Shown: positions 1 to 8,353 of the stretch, one piece after another
Layout: the number at the start of each line of letters is the position of its first letter
How positions within the stretch are numbered: the stretch's first letter is position 1
DNA from: Roseateles koreensis
GTDB taxonomy: Bacteria; Pseudomonadota; Gammaproteobacteria; Burkholderiales; Burkholderiaceae_C
DNA: 64,000 nucleotides
Assembly (NCBI RefSeq): GCF_028595305.1
Contig: NZ_JAQQXS010000013.1
Coordinates: 1 to 64,000 of the forward strand
Reading direction: 5' to 3'
Translations under genes and position numbers: made by a program
Notes under the pieces: generated by a model
Told to the model about the DNA's origin: nothing
The model's input: only the letters and a program-made list of their open reading frames with translations
The model's database searches: none

Positions 1-421
1 CCAGGCCGGCCCACCACAGACGGGGGCGGACGGTGAGGCTGCAGGCGATCACCTCAGGGCCAAGCGGCGCATGGCGACCTTCTGCCGCCAGCACATCCAC
101 GCCCAGCTGCACCTGGGCCACGCTGCCGTAGAGCGGCACCTGGCTCATGGCCTGAGCCTGTAGCGCGAAGCAGGCGGGCAAGCCGTTAGGGCGGCTCAGG
201 CGCTGCTGCAGATCGGAGCCGAAGAGCGCAGCGTGTTCACGCAGCACTTGCAGCACCAGGGTCAGGGTGTAGGGCTCATCCAGGGCAGCGGCATAGCGCC
301 AGGCTTGTACGGAATAGGCTGAGGAGGGGATGCCTTGCAGGGTCAGGGTGAAGGGGGCGCTGTGGGCGGTGTGGGCGCTGGCACCAACGGCAGAGCAAAA
401 GTCGTCGTTCAACGGGTTCAT
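1..421 (-). CDS. VgrG-like type VI secretion spike protein, N-terminal part (partial)
   Basis: An open frame reads leftward from an ATG at 421 and runs off the window edge; 140 residues are visible. The segment FTLTLQGIPSSAYSVQAW, followed by a DEPYTLTLVL stretch and a later block beginning GPEVIACSLTV and ending in RPRLWW, resembles the first beta-rich domain of VgrG/phage gpD-like spike proteins. VgrG trimers form the puncture tip of the type VI secretion system. The gene diverges from the amine dehydrogenase operon and looks unrelated to it. The C-terminal part, which would show whether an effector domain is attached, lies outside the window. The family call rests on a short stretch. Confidence 0.62.
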   Translation of the reverse strand, partial: MNPLNDDFCSAVGASAHTAHSAPFTLTLQGIPSSAYSVQAWRYAAALDEPYTLTLVLQVLREHAALFGSDLQQRLSRPNGLPACFALQAQAMSQVPLYGSVAQVQLGVDVLAAEGRHAPLGPEVIACSLTVRPRLWWAGL

Positions 422-750
422 GGACCCCCTCCGGTTGTGGTGTGGCTCGACAGATCGTGAGGGAAGAGGGCTGCGCACAACAAGGTGAAGTGTTGCTAAC
501 TGAGGCATCCGCACGTCAGTTGTCCCGTGAATCAGGGGCGGGGGGGCAGCCCCTGTGCGGCGTATCAAGCAGGACTCAAATCCCATCGATCAGGGCGCCG
601 GCCCGGACGCTTCGAGTAATAAGTGTGCACTCACATGTGTCGCGGTTTCTGAAGCGGGTGCGTTCTTACTGAAATGGGATAAAGCTTCGCGGCGGTGCTG
701 AATACGATCCAGGCAGAGCAGATCTGTGATCTGCATTGGGGAGTATTCGT
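422..750. promoter_or_regulatory. Divergent intergenic region between vgrG-like gene and aauB
   Basis: About 330 bases hold no convincing gene. They must carry the promoters for both divergent genes. Visible elements are an 8-bp palindrome CACATGTG near 633 and a 17-base inverted repeat at 718-734, listed separately. No clear sigma-54 or FNR site was found here. Confidence 0.5.
718..734. repeat. Perfect 7-bp inverted repeat just upstream of aauB
   Basis: GCAGATC-TGT-GATCTGC is a perfect inverted repeat ending about 16 bases before the aauB start codon and just ahead of its ribosome binding site. It could be an operator or a small mRNA hairpin controlling the operon. No protein partner is known from the sequence alone. 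Confidence 0.55.
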
Positions 751-1968
751 ATGGATTTCCAACGGCGAAGGCAAGGATCGAGGGGTTTGTTGGCGGTGGC
801 GGCGGCATTGGTCGCCTGGGCGGGCGTGCACGCCGGTGAGGTGCGGGCTGCGCCCCTCACCCCTCCTCAGCAGCCCCCTGAGCTACCTCTGGAGCAACTC
901 ACGGTTGCCGCGCTACCCGCGCCGGACGCCTACCGCCTTTATCTGTCCGATCCGACGATGGGGCATTTGGTCGATGGACGCTTGCATGTGATCGACGCCC
1001 GGGGCATGCGCTACCTGGGATTGCTGGGTACAGGCTTCGCGGGTTCGTCAACCTTGTCGCGGGATCGCCAGTCGATCCTGGTGGCCAGCACTTATCACAG
1101 CCGCTTGCAGCGCGGCACGCGCAGCGATGTGGTGGAGGTCTATGGCACCAAGGATCTGGCTTTTCAGTATGAGATTGAAATTCCGGCCAAACACGTCCAG
1201 TCGCTGCCCATGCGGACGTTGATGGGCACTTCGAACGACGGCCGATTCCTGTTCATTCAAAACGCCACGCCGGCCACCTCTGTCAGCGTGGTTGATCTGC
1301 ATGCGCGCAAGTTTGTTGAAGAAATCCCGACGCCCGGCTGTTATGGCGCCATTGCATGGCCAGACCAGGCCCGGCGTTTTTCATCCGTTTGCGGTGATGG
1401 GCGTCTTGCCACCTTCGAGCTGGATGAGCAGGGTGTCTTGAAGCAGCGTAGCGTCAGCGAACCGTTTTTTGATCCGGACAAAGACCCCATCTTTGCGCAC
1501 TATCAGTGGAGCGGCTCCCGCCTCACCTTTGTTTCGTACCGCGGGCAGGTGCATGAACTGGACCTGCGTGGCACGGCGCCGGTGGCACTCAAACCCTGGG
1601 GGCTGACGGATGCCGCCGCGGCCAAGCAGGGCTGGCGCCCGGGCGGCTACCAGTTGTTCGCGCTCGATTCGCGAAGTGGTCGGTTGTATGTCGGCATGCA
1701 CGACAAGGGCAGCGAAGGGTCGCACAAGAATCCGGCCAAAGAGATCTGGGTTTTCGACAGCCAAACGCAGCGGCGCATCGGCCGCCTGCCCGGGCAAGGG
1801 GCGATTGGCATGGCTCTTTCTCATGAAGACAAACCGAGCCTGTTTGTGTTGAGTGCGATGGAAAACCGTTTGCTGTCCTTCGCCCTGTCTGAGCGACCAC
1901 CGCTTGCGCGGTTGTTGCACCGCTCGGAGCCCGTGGGTGAAACGCCGGTCTACATGGAGATGCAGTGA
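751..1968 (+). CDS. aauB: Aromatic amine dehydrogenase, large (alpha) subunit
   Basis: The 405-residue protein has an export signal (arginine-rich start, hydrophobic core to about residue 28) and then repeated beta-propeller strands typical of the methylamine/aromatic amine dehydrogenase heavy chain. The large subunit holds two small subunits in the periplasmic heterotetramer that converts primary amines to aldehydes and ammonia. The ATG at 751 is chosen because GGGGAG lies about eight bases upstream; an in-frame TTG at 736 lies before that site. The order B-E-D-A and the close similarity of the small subunit to the aromatic-amine enzyme favour aau over mau. The gene heads an operon running to at least 4671. 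Confidence 0.9.
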   Translation: MDFQRRRQGSRGLLAVAAALVAWAGVHAGEVRAAPLTPPQQPPELPLEQLTVAALPAPDAYRLYLSDPTMGHLVDGRLHVIDARGMRYLGLLGTGFAGSSTLSRDRQSILVASTYHSRLQRGTRSDVVEVYGTKDLAFQYEIEIPAKHVQSLPMRTLMGTSNDGRFLFIQNATPATSVSVVDLHARKFVEEIPTPGCYGAIAWPDQARRFSSVCGDGRLATFELDEQGVLKQRSVSEPFFDPDKDPIFAHYQWSGSRLTFVSYRGQVHELDLRGTAPVALKPWGLTDAAAAKQGWRPGGYQLFALDSRSGRLYVGMHDKGSEGSHKNPAKEIWVFDSQTQRRIGRLPGQGAIGMALSHEDKPSLFVLSAMENRLLSFALSERPPLARLLHRSEPVGETPVYMEMQ

Positions 1969-1969
1969 C

Positions 1970-2524
1970 ATGAGTACCTTGCTGCCCCTGCTCGACCCTG
2001 TGCTCTGGCACGCCGCATCGTCGGTTCTGGCTGCGGTCCTGCTTATCGGCGCGGCGGAGAAGCTGCGTGAACCCGAGATCTTTCGCAGCGCCATCGACAA
2101 CTATCAACTGCTGCCGCCAGCCGCTGTGGGGGGGATGGCTCTCGGCTTGCCCTGGGTCGAGGGTTTGGCCGGCGCCCTGCTGTTGCCCACGGGCACCCGC
2201 ACGATTGGCGCGGTGCTGGCCTTGCTGGTGATGCTGGCCGTTACGGCCGCGATCGTCATCAACCTGCAGCGCGGGCGTGACCGCATCGACTGCGGTTGCG
2301 GTGGCGATACCCACACGCCGCTGAGTGCCGGCTTGGTGGCGCGCAATCTGGTGCTCATCCTTTTGTCGCTGGCGGCGACGGCGTCGCCATCCGCCCGTCC
2401 TTTGACCTGGCTGGATTTGTTTGCCACCAGTGTCAGCACGCTATTTCTGTTGGGTTTGTACAGCGTCGTCACGACGTTGTTGAGCCATCAATCGCAATTG
2501 TCAGACTTGAGGAATGCGCCATGA
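1970..2524 (+). CDS. aauE: MauE-type membrane protein for amine dehydrogenase maturation
   Basis: A 184-residue, four- to five-helix membrane protein of the MauE/DoxX-like family. A Cys108-Gly-Cys110 pair (IDCGCGGD) follows the third hydrophobic stretch, in keeping with a redox role in forming the many disulfides of the small subunit. It starts one base after the aauB stop and overlaps aauD by ATGA at 2521-2524, which implies translational coupling. In methylamine users, loss of mauE abolishes accumulation of the small subunit; the same role is inferred here. Confidence 0.87.
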   Translation: MSTLLPLLDPVLWHAASSVLAAVLLIGAAEKLREPEIFRSAIDNYQLLPPAAVGGMALGLPWVEGLAGALLLPTGTRTIGAVLALLVMLAVTAAIVINLQRGRDRIDCGCGGDTHTPLSAGLVARNLVLILLSLAATASPSARPLTWLDLFATSVSTLFLLGLYSVVTTLLSHQSQLSDLRNAP

Positions 2525-3159
2525 ATGACGCCCTGATCATCTCCAATATCGTGCTGTGGGTGGCGGTACTCGCCCTGCTGCTCGTTGTGCTCGCGCTGTC
2601 GCGCCAGATCGGCATTCTCTATGAGCGCATCGCGCCGATGGGGGCCTTGATGATGGACAGCGGCCCCAAGGTTGGCGACGCGGCGCCGCGCTTCGAGCTG
2701 CCGACACTGGGTGGCACCACGCTCGCATTGGGCGGCGCCGATGCGCAGCACAGCCACACGTTGCTGTTCTTCCTCTCGCCGACTTGCCCAGTTTGCAAGA
2801 AGCTGCTGCCGATCCTGAAGTCGGTTCGCAAGGCCGAAGGGGCGGGTTTGCAAATTGTTCTGGCCTCGGACGGCGACCGGCCTGAGCATGACGAATTCCG
2901 GCATCGTGCGGGCCTCACGGATTTTCCCTACGTGCTCTCTACCGAACTCGGCATGAAGTACCAGATCAGCAAGCTCCCCTATGCGGTGTTGATCGATGGC
3001 TCGGGCCGCATCAGCGCCAAGGGGCTGGTGAACTCGCGCGAGCAACTCGACAGCCTCTTCGCCGCGCGCGAGTTGGGGGTGGCGTCTGTGCAGGACTACC
3101 TCGACGTCGCGGGCTCCCAAGCCGGTCATAAGCACGCACTGTCGAAGGAGCACGCATGA
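2521..3159 (+). CDS. aauD: MauD-type thioredoxin-like disulfide protein for amine dehydrogenase
   Basis: The 212-residue protein has an N-terminal membrane anchor (about residues 5-27) and a periplasmic thioredoxin-like domain with a CPVC active site at Cys89-Cys92 in the stretch FFLSPTCPVCKKLLP. It is the MauD relative that helps make or protect the disulfide bonds of the small subunit. Its start overlaps the aauE stop and its stop overlaps the aauA start by four bases each, so the three are probably translated together. The start is fixed by this overlap. Confidence 0.9.
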   Translation: MNDALIISNIVLWVAVLALLLVVLALSRQIGILYERIAPMGALMMDSGPKVGDAAPRFELPTLGGTTLALGGADAQHSHTLLFFLSPTCPVCKKLLPILKSVRKAEGAGLQIVLASDGDRPEHDEFRHRAGLTDFPYVLSTELGMKYQISKLPYAVLIDGSGRISAKGLVNSREQLDSLFAARELGVASVQDYLDVAGSQAGHKHALSKEHA

Positions 3160-3698
3160 AACGCCTATTCCAATTCATCGACGGCCTGACCGAGCGACGC
3201 GTCCGGTCCCTGGCCAGCAACACCTCGCGGCGCAGCGCGCTGGTCAAGGTTGGCAAGGTCATGGTGGCCAGCGCCTTCACACTACCGGTTTTGCCCTTCG
3301 ACCGCAGCTCGCAGGCCTTTGCCGCAGGCCATGGCGGCAGCGGCGGCGCGAAAGAACCTTCAGAAACGGATTGCGACTACTGGCGCTATTGCTCGGTCGA
3401 CGGCTTCTTGTGCTCGTGTTGCGGCGGCAGCACGACAAGTTGCCCGCCCGGCACCTCGCCCTCCAAGGTCACTTGGGTAGGCACCTGCCACAACCCCATG
3501 GACGGCAGGGACTACCTGGTCAGCTACAACGATTGCTGCGGGCGCACGAGTTGCGGACGCTGCATGTGCAATACCAACTTCGGTGACCGGCCGGGCTACC
3601 GGATGGGGGTGCACAACGACGTCAACTGGTGCATGTCCAATGACAGCTCGGTCTACCACTGCACCGTGTCCATCATCGTGGGGGTTGCGGAGCAATGA
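3156..3698 (+). CDS. aauA: Aromatic amine dehydrogenase, small (beta) subunit with TTQ cofactor
   Basis: The 180-residue precursor has a long leader with a twin-arginine stretch (SRRSALVKVG, residues 25-33), as is usual for this subunit. The mature part is cysteine-rich, with the CSCCGG block near residues 86-91. Two tryptophans, Trp107 (VTWVGTCHNP) and Trp158 (DVNWCMSN), are 51 residues apart, the spacing of the two residues crosslinked into tryptophan tryptophylquinone. Asp126 in YNDCCG fits the catalytic aspartate. Residue pattern matches the aromatic rather than the methylamine enzyme (CHNP..GRDYLVSYNDCCG). It is exported folded and then processed with AauE and AauD. Confidence 0.93.
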   Translation: MKRLFQFIDGLTERRVRSLASNTSRRSALVKVGKVMVASAFTLPVLPFDRSSQAFAAGHGGSGGAKEPSETDCDYWRYCSVDGFLCSCCGGSTTSCPPGTSPSKVTWVGTCHNPMDGRDYLVSYNDCCGRTSCGRCMCNTNFGDRPGYRMGVHNDVNWCMSNDSSVYHCTVSIIVGVAEQ

Positions 3699-4183
3699 AG
3701 ATGAAGATCAGCAAACCAGCGGTCGCCGTGGCCTGGGGCCTGGCACTTTGCGCCGTGCTGTCGGGGCCCGTGCGGGCGGCGGAGCCGGCGCAGGTTCAAG
3801 TCCCTGCGGGCCAGGCGGTGTTCGAGCGGCAATGCGTCGCTTGCCACCAGGCCGGCGGCAAGGGCATGGCGGGTTTTGCGCCAGCCTTGGCGGGCACCCT
3901 GGCCCATGCGTTTGAAACCGAGGATGGCCGACGTTATGTCACCTGGGTGCTGCTCAACGGTTTGAGTGGCCGCATTCTGTCCCAGGGGCAAACCTTCACC
4001 GGTGCGATGGCGAGCCAGGCGGCCCTCTCGGACGCAGAGCTTGCGGATGTGGGTAACCATCTCGCCCGCGATCTCAATGGCGCGGCCACTGCACCTTTCA
4101 CGGCGGAAGATTTTGCCCGGGCCCGTGTGAAAACGGTGCCGCACAAAGAGATCCGCGAACTGCGCGCGCGCTTGGCCCCATGA
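3695..4183 (+). CDS. Periplasmic monohaem cytochrome c of the aau operon
   Basis: A 162-residue protein with a signal peptide (hydrophobic to about residue 28) and one haem-c motif CVACH at residues 47-51. A monohaem cytochrome directly after aauA also occurs in the described aau cluster. It may carry electrons from the dehydrogenase or serve in TTQ maturation; the sequence does not decide. Coupled to its neighbours by ATGA overlaps on both sides. Confidence 0.85.
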   Translation: MKMKISKPAVAVAWGLALCAVLSGPVRAAEPAQVQVPAGQAVFERQCVACHQAGGKGMAGFAPALAGTLAHAFETEDGRRYVTWVLLNGLSGRILSQGQTFTGAMASQAALSDAELADVGNHLARDLNGAATAPFTAEDFARARVKTVPHKEIRELRARLAP

Positions 4184-4671
4184 AGAACCGCCGCCTCCTT
4201 TCTACGGCTGCGCTGGCCGTGGCGCTCGTCAGCAGCCTGGACGGTGCCACCGCAGGAGAGGGGGCGGGCGCGCCGTACGTCCGACACGACCAGGGCGCCC
4301 AGCGCGCCCAGCGCAATTACACCCAGTTTTGCAGCGGCTGCCATTTGCCCGATGGCAGTGGGGCGCCGACCAAAGGCATTCCGTCCATGCAGGGCATGCT
4401 GGCCCGATTTCTCGGTGTTCCGGGGGGGCGCCAGTACATCGTCCAAGTGCCCGGGGTTATGAATTCGGGGCTGAAGGACGGTGAGGTCGCTGAGTTGATG
4501 AACTGGCTGGTCGGGCAAATGTCGCCGGAGAACGCGGCGACGCCACCCCCAGGCTACTCACCCAGTGAAATCGCCATGTTGCGAAGCACGCGGCCCGTGG
4601 ATGTGCCCGCGGCGCGGCGCGCGCTGATCCAAAGGATGGCGCTGCCGGAGTCGGGCCAGAGGGCGCCTTGA
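4180..4671 (+). CDS. Second periplasmic monohaem cytochrome c of the aau operon
   Basis: A 163-residue protein with an export signal (MKNRRLLSTAALAVALVSS) and a CSGCH haem-binding motif at residues 51-55. PSMQGM around residues 68-73 could supply the axial methionine. It overlaps the previous cytochrome gene by four bases, so two different c-type cytochromes are made with the dehydrogenase. Role inferred: electron transfer from TTQ to the respiratory chain, or cofactor maturation. Confidence 0.83.
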   Translation: MKNRRLLSTAALAVALVSSLDGATAGEGAGAPYVRHDQGAQRAQRNYTQFCSGCHLPDGSGAPTKGIPSMQGMLARFLGVPGGRQYIVQVPGVMNSGLKDGEVAELMNWLVGQMSPENAATPPPGYSPSEIAMLRSTRPVDVPAARRALIQRMALPESGQRAP

Positions 4672-4711
4672 AGTTTTTTTCCAAACGTACAAAAACACCC
4701 AGGAGATGGCC

Positions 4712-6142
4712 ATGAAGACTTTTCTCAATACCCTGAACGGCCAGTTGGTGGCCTCCCCCAGTACCTTTGAGTCCTTGAACCCCGCCACGGGCGAGGTGAT
4801 TGGCCTGGTGCCGCAGTCAACACCGGAGCAGGTCGCGCAAGCGGTGGCTGCTGCCAAAGCCGCCCAACCCGCCTGGGCCGCCCGCTCGGACGAAGAGCGT
4901 AAGGCCTTGACCCTGAAAGTGGCAGCCGTCATCGAAGCCAACGCCGATCACCTGGCCCAATGGGTCACCCGTGAGCAGGGCAAGCCCCTGGGCGGCGTGG
5001 GCCCGGGCCAAGTGCCGGGTGCCCGCTTTGAAATCTGGGGTTGCCAAGTCTGGTCGCAGGTCACCGCCTCGCTCGACCTCCCGATGGAAGTGGCCTTTGA
5101 AGATGAGACCCGCCGCGACGAGGTTTATCGCAAGCCGTTCGGCGTGATCGCTGCCATTGCGCCCTGGAACTGGCCTTTGCTGATTGGCATCTGGCAGATG
5201 ATTCCCTCGATCCGCGCGGGCAATACCGTGGTGATCAAGCCCTCCGAGTACACCAGCATCGGCACGCTGGAGTTGGTTCGCCTGATCGCCGAAGTCCTGC
5301 CGCCGGGCGTGCTCAACACGGTGAGCGGCACGGGCCAGGTGGGGGCCTGGTTGGTTGAAAATCCGGACGTGAACAAGATCATGTTCACCGGCTCCGGCTC
5401 GACGGGCGCGAAGATCACCGCCGCCGCCGCGCGCAACCTCACGCCGACCACGCTGGAGCTTGGTGGCAATGACGCCGCCATCGTGCTGCCCGACGCGGAC
5501 CCCAAGGCCATCGCGATGGACCTTTTTTGGGGGGCCTTCCTGAACATGGGACAGACCTGCGCGGCCGCCAAGCGCCTCTACGTCCACGAGAGCCTGCATG
5601 ACGCGCTGGTGGCCGAGCTCAAGGCCATTGCCGAAGCCATGCCCATAGGCAATGGCGCGGACGCGGGCATCGCCATGGGGCCGATCCAGAACCGCATGCA
5701 ATTCGACAAGGTCGTGTCGCTGGTGGATCAGGCGCGTGCCGGCGGCGCCACCATTGTGTGCGGTGGCCAGCCGACGGGTGGGCCAGGCTATTTCTATCCG
5801 CTGACGCTGGTCACGGATATCGCGGACGGCGCCAGCCTGGTGGATCAGGAACAGTTCGGGCCGGTGCTGCCCATCATTCGCTACAGCGATGTGGAGGCGG
5901 CGATTGCCAGCGCCAACCGGCTCGATGTGGGCCTGGGCGCCTCGGTGTGGTCCAAGGACATCGCCAGTGCCAAGGCGGTCGCCAGCCGCATTCAGGCCGG
6001 CACGGTCTGGATCAACCAGCACGGTGCCATTCACCCGATGGTGCCTTTCGGCGGGGTCAAGCGCTCGGGCTGGGGCGTCGAGTTTGGCGTGGACGGCCTG
6101 AAGGCGGTGACCCAGGCGCAGGTGATCAGCGTGAAGAAGTAA
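4712..6142 (+). CDS. NAD(P)-dependent aldehyde dehydrogenase
   Basis: A 476-residue aldehyde dehydrogenase with the family signatures: IAPWNWPL near residues 149-156, LELGGNDAAIVLPDAD with general base Glu249, and NMGQTCAAAKR with catalytic Cys283. No export signal, so it works in the cytoplasm. Lying 40 bases after the cytochrome genes, it probably oxidises the aldehyde made by the amine dehydrogenase (for example phenylacetaldehyde) to the acid. ATG 4712 is preferred over ATG 4706 because AGGAG at 4701-4705 touches the earlier codon but is well spaced from the later one. The short spacer may contain an internal promoter. Confidence 0.88.
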   Translation: MKTFLNTLNGQLVASPSTFESLNPATGEVIGLVPQSTPEQVAQAVAAAKAAQPAWAARSDEERKALTLKVAAVIEANADHLAQWVTREQGKPLGGVGPGQVPGARFEIWGCQVWSQVTASLDLPMEVAFEDETRRDEVYRKPFGVIAAIAPWNWPLLIGIWQMIPSIRAGNTVVIKPSEYTSIGTLELVRLIAEVLPPGVLNTVSGTGQVGAWLVENPDVNKIMFTGSGSTGAKITAAAARNLTPTTLELGGNDAAIVLPDADPKAIAMDLFWGAFLNMGQTCAAAKRLYVHESLHDALVAELKAIAEAMPIGNGADAGIAMGPIQNRMQFDKVVSLVDQARAGGATIVCGGQPTGGPGYFYPLTLVTDIADGASLVDQEQFGPVLPIIRYSDVEAAIASANRLDVGLGASVWSKDIASAKAVASRIQAGTVWINQHGAIHPMVPFGGVKRSGWGVEFGVDGLKAVTQAQVISVKK

Positions 6143-6248
6143 GCGGTGGGCATGCTGCGGCGAGGCGCTCGGTAAACGGGGAGGGGTTACTCCACCCGCC
6201 GGGAAAGTACTTAGCCCTTCGGCGCTATGGTCACGCGCTTGCAAATTG

Positions 6249-7310
6249 ATGAAACTCCGGATCGCAGACCCCAGTTCTGCGGTTCGGAACTTCATCATGT
6301 CTCTCGCCAGCCCAATCTCAGTCTCCCGCAGCGCGCGTGCCCCGGCATCAATGTCCGGCGACACGGTGTTCGTGCGCCAAGTTTCAACCCACGAAGTCGA
6401 CGAGCACACCGAGCTTCTGGGTGACTGGAGCTTGTCCTATGACCAACTGGACCGTGGCGCTTTTGAAGGCGGCTTCGTCGACATCCGCTGGCCGGGCATG
6501 CAGTTGTTCGTCGAGACGACGAACCGGCGCCTGCGCCAGCGCGGCGGGTTCTCGCCAGACACTTTGGCCCTGGGCACCCTGGTTGCGGGCGATGGCGAAA
6601 TGCTTTGCAACGGCCGGCGCAGTGGGCGGGACTCCTTGATGGTTGTTCACGGTGCAGAAATTGACTTCTGCTCACCGACGAACTGCGCCGTCGCAGGTTT
6701 CGTGGTCGACCACTACGGTTTGCTTGAAGCCACTGCGTCAGTGCCGGCGCTGCCGGATGCGTTCAAGTCCGCCGTGACGGTCATCGCGAACCCGCCCGAG
6801 TCTGCGCGGGTACCGCTGCGCGCGCTGTTGCAGTCTGTCACCGAGACGGCGCTCCGCCACCCGAAAGCGTTGCAAGACCCGAATGTTCAACAAGGGATTC
6901 GTGACGATCTGCTGTTGGCGCTGGAGGGCGCGACGGGGGCCGCGGTGCCGGACGATGCGGCCTGCGCCGATACTCGCCGCAAGGTGGTCGACCGGGCCTG
7001 CGAGATCATGCTCAGCCAGCAAGACAGCCCGCCGACGCTGCTTGAAGTTTGCCAGCGGCTGGGCACCAGCCCGCGCAAACTGGGCTACTGCTTTCAGGAC
7101 ATTTTGGGCCTCAGCCCCGCCCGCTACATCAAGACCGTTCGTCTCAACGCGGTGCGGCGTGACCTGCGGCGTGCCGCCGCGTCGCATACCAGTGTTTACG
7201 ACGTTGCGGCGCGGTGGGGGTTCTGGCATTTCGGGCATTTCTCGGCCGACTACAAACGGCAATTCGCGGAACTGCCTTCCCAGACCCTGCGGGGTGCGAT
7301 GCTGGCATGA
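6249..7310 (+). CDS. AraC-family transcriptional regulator (EutR-like)
   Basis: About 353 residues with a C-terminal AraC-type pair of helix-turn-helix motifs (residues about 240-345): LLEVCQRLGTSPRKLGYCFQDILGLSPARYIKTVRLN, then a second helix pair ending DVAARWGFWHFGHFSADYKRQF. The N-terminal part is a ligand-sensing domain of the EutR/FeaR-like type. It follows the amine/aldehyde catabolic operon on the same strand, so control of that operon is the simplest inference. The start is uncertain: ATG 6249 has no clear ribosome site, and ATG 6297 is an alternative. Confidence 0.8.
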   Translation: MKLRIADPSSAVRNFIMSLASPISVSRSARAPASMSGDTVFVRQVSTHEVDEHTELLGDWSLSYDQLDRGAFEGGFVDIRWPGMQLFVETTNRRLRQRGGFSPDTLALGTLVAGDGEMLCNGRRSGRDSLMVVHGAEIDFCSPTNCAVAGFVVDHYGLLEATASVPALPDAFKSAVTVIANPPESARVPLRALLQSVTETALRHPKALQDPNVQQGIRDDLLLALEGATGAAVPDDAACADTRRKVVDRACEIMLSQQDSPPTLLEVCQRLGTSPRKLGYCFQDILGLSPARYIKTVRLNAVRRDLRRAAASHTSVYDVAARWGFWHFGHFSADYKRQFAELPSQTLRGAMLA

Positions 7311-7348
7311 TGGTCGTATCATCGGCGCCGCACTTTTCCTGACCGCTA

Positions 7349-8320
7349 ATGCCGATTCTCGACGCCATGTCTGAAACGCCCTCTGCAAACCCCACAAGCT
7401 CTGCAATCCCGTCAAGCCCTTTGCCTGCCCCCACAACCGCAGCGAGCGAGATTGATGCCCTGATTGCCAGCCCGAACTGGCATCGCAGTTTTGGCGCCTT
7501 GGTCGACATGCTGGACAAGCCCGGTTTCTGGACGGTGCTGATTCGCTATTTGCGCGATGCGGTGGCCTTCGACAACTGGGTGGCTTTGGTGTTCCATCGC
7601 GATGCCCGGCCTGAGGTTTGTGCCGAGAGCCCGGCCGCGGGCGGCGGCAACGACCTGCTGTTCAAGGACTATCTGGAGAGCTTTTACCTGCTCGACCCGT
7701 TTTATCTGGCCAGTTGCGATGAGCCTCGCGCGGGCCTGTTCCGCATCGACGATGTGGCGCCCGACAACTACGAGGCCGAAGATTATTACCAGCGCTACTT
7801 CCAGTTCAACATCGTCAAGGACGAGGTGCAGTTCAATCTACCGCTGGACAAGGGCGGCGTGCTCAGCCTCTCACTGGGCGCGGCGCGGCGTTTCACGGCG
7901 GACGATATGTGCGTGCTCAGCGCCATCACGCCCTGGATGCTGGCGCTGATGCGCCAACGCATGCGCTTCGAGGCGCGGCCGCTGGAGGGGGCTGTCGAAG
8001 CCGCGCTGCGTGGCACCCGCTCTGCCGAAGCGCTGCACGAAACCCAGCACGAAGCCCCGCACACTGCGGAGCGTGAGCCCGGCGTTGTCAACATGCCGCT
8101 GGGCTTGACCGCCCGCGAGGTGCAGATCGTGCACCTGATGCTCAGTGGGCACTCCTCGAAAGGCATCGCCCAGAAGCTGCAGATCTCTCCCGAGACCGTG
8201 AAGGCGCATCGCCGCCACATCTACACCAAGATGGGCGTGCGGTCGCACCCCGAGTTGTTCAGCATCCTGATTCAGGCCGGCGCCCTGCCGATGCGCCGGC
8301 CGCCAGAGCCCGACCTTTGA
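7349..8320 (+). CDS. LuxR-type helix-turn-helix transcriptional regulator
   Basis: A 323-residue protein with a C-terminal LuxR/GerE DNA-binding domain (LTAREVQIVHLMLSGHSSKGIAQKL, then ISPETVKAHRRHIYTKMGV). The N-terminal 230 residues are of unknown sensor type and lack recognisable autoinducer-domain or response-regulator features. It ends 34 bases from the convergent aminopeptidase gene. Regulators of this kind near P1 peptidases and aminotransferases suggest it controls that operon; this is inference. ATG 7367 is an alternative start. Confidence 0.8.
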   Translation: MPILDAMSETPSANPTSSAIPSSPLPAPTTAASEIDALIASPNWHRSFGALVDMLDKPGFWTVLIRYLRDAVAFDNWVALVFHRDARPEVCAESPAAGGGNDLLFKDYLESFYLLDPFYLASCDEPRAGLFRIDDVAPDNYEAEDYYQRYFQFNIVKDEVQFNLPLDKGGVLSLSLGAARRFTADDMCVLSAITPWMLALMRQRMRFEARPLEGAVEAALRGTRSAEALHETQHEAPHTAEREPGVVNMPLGLTAREVQIVHLMLSGHSSKGIAQKLQISPETVKAHRRHIYTKMGVRSHPELFSILIQAGALPMRRPPEPDL

Positions 8321-8353
8321 GTGGCCAGGCGCCGCGCGGTCCCGTCTTGCCGA

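Noticed and set aside
4817-6409. Long minus-strand open frame of 530 codons opposite the aldehyde dehydrogenase gene
   Set aside because: The plus strand encodes a clear aldehyde dehydrogenase with catalytic residues. The opposite frame is open because of high-GC codon bias and matches no family.
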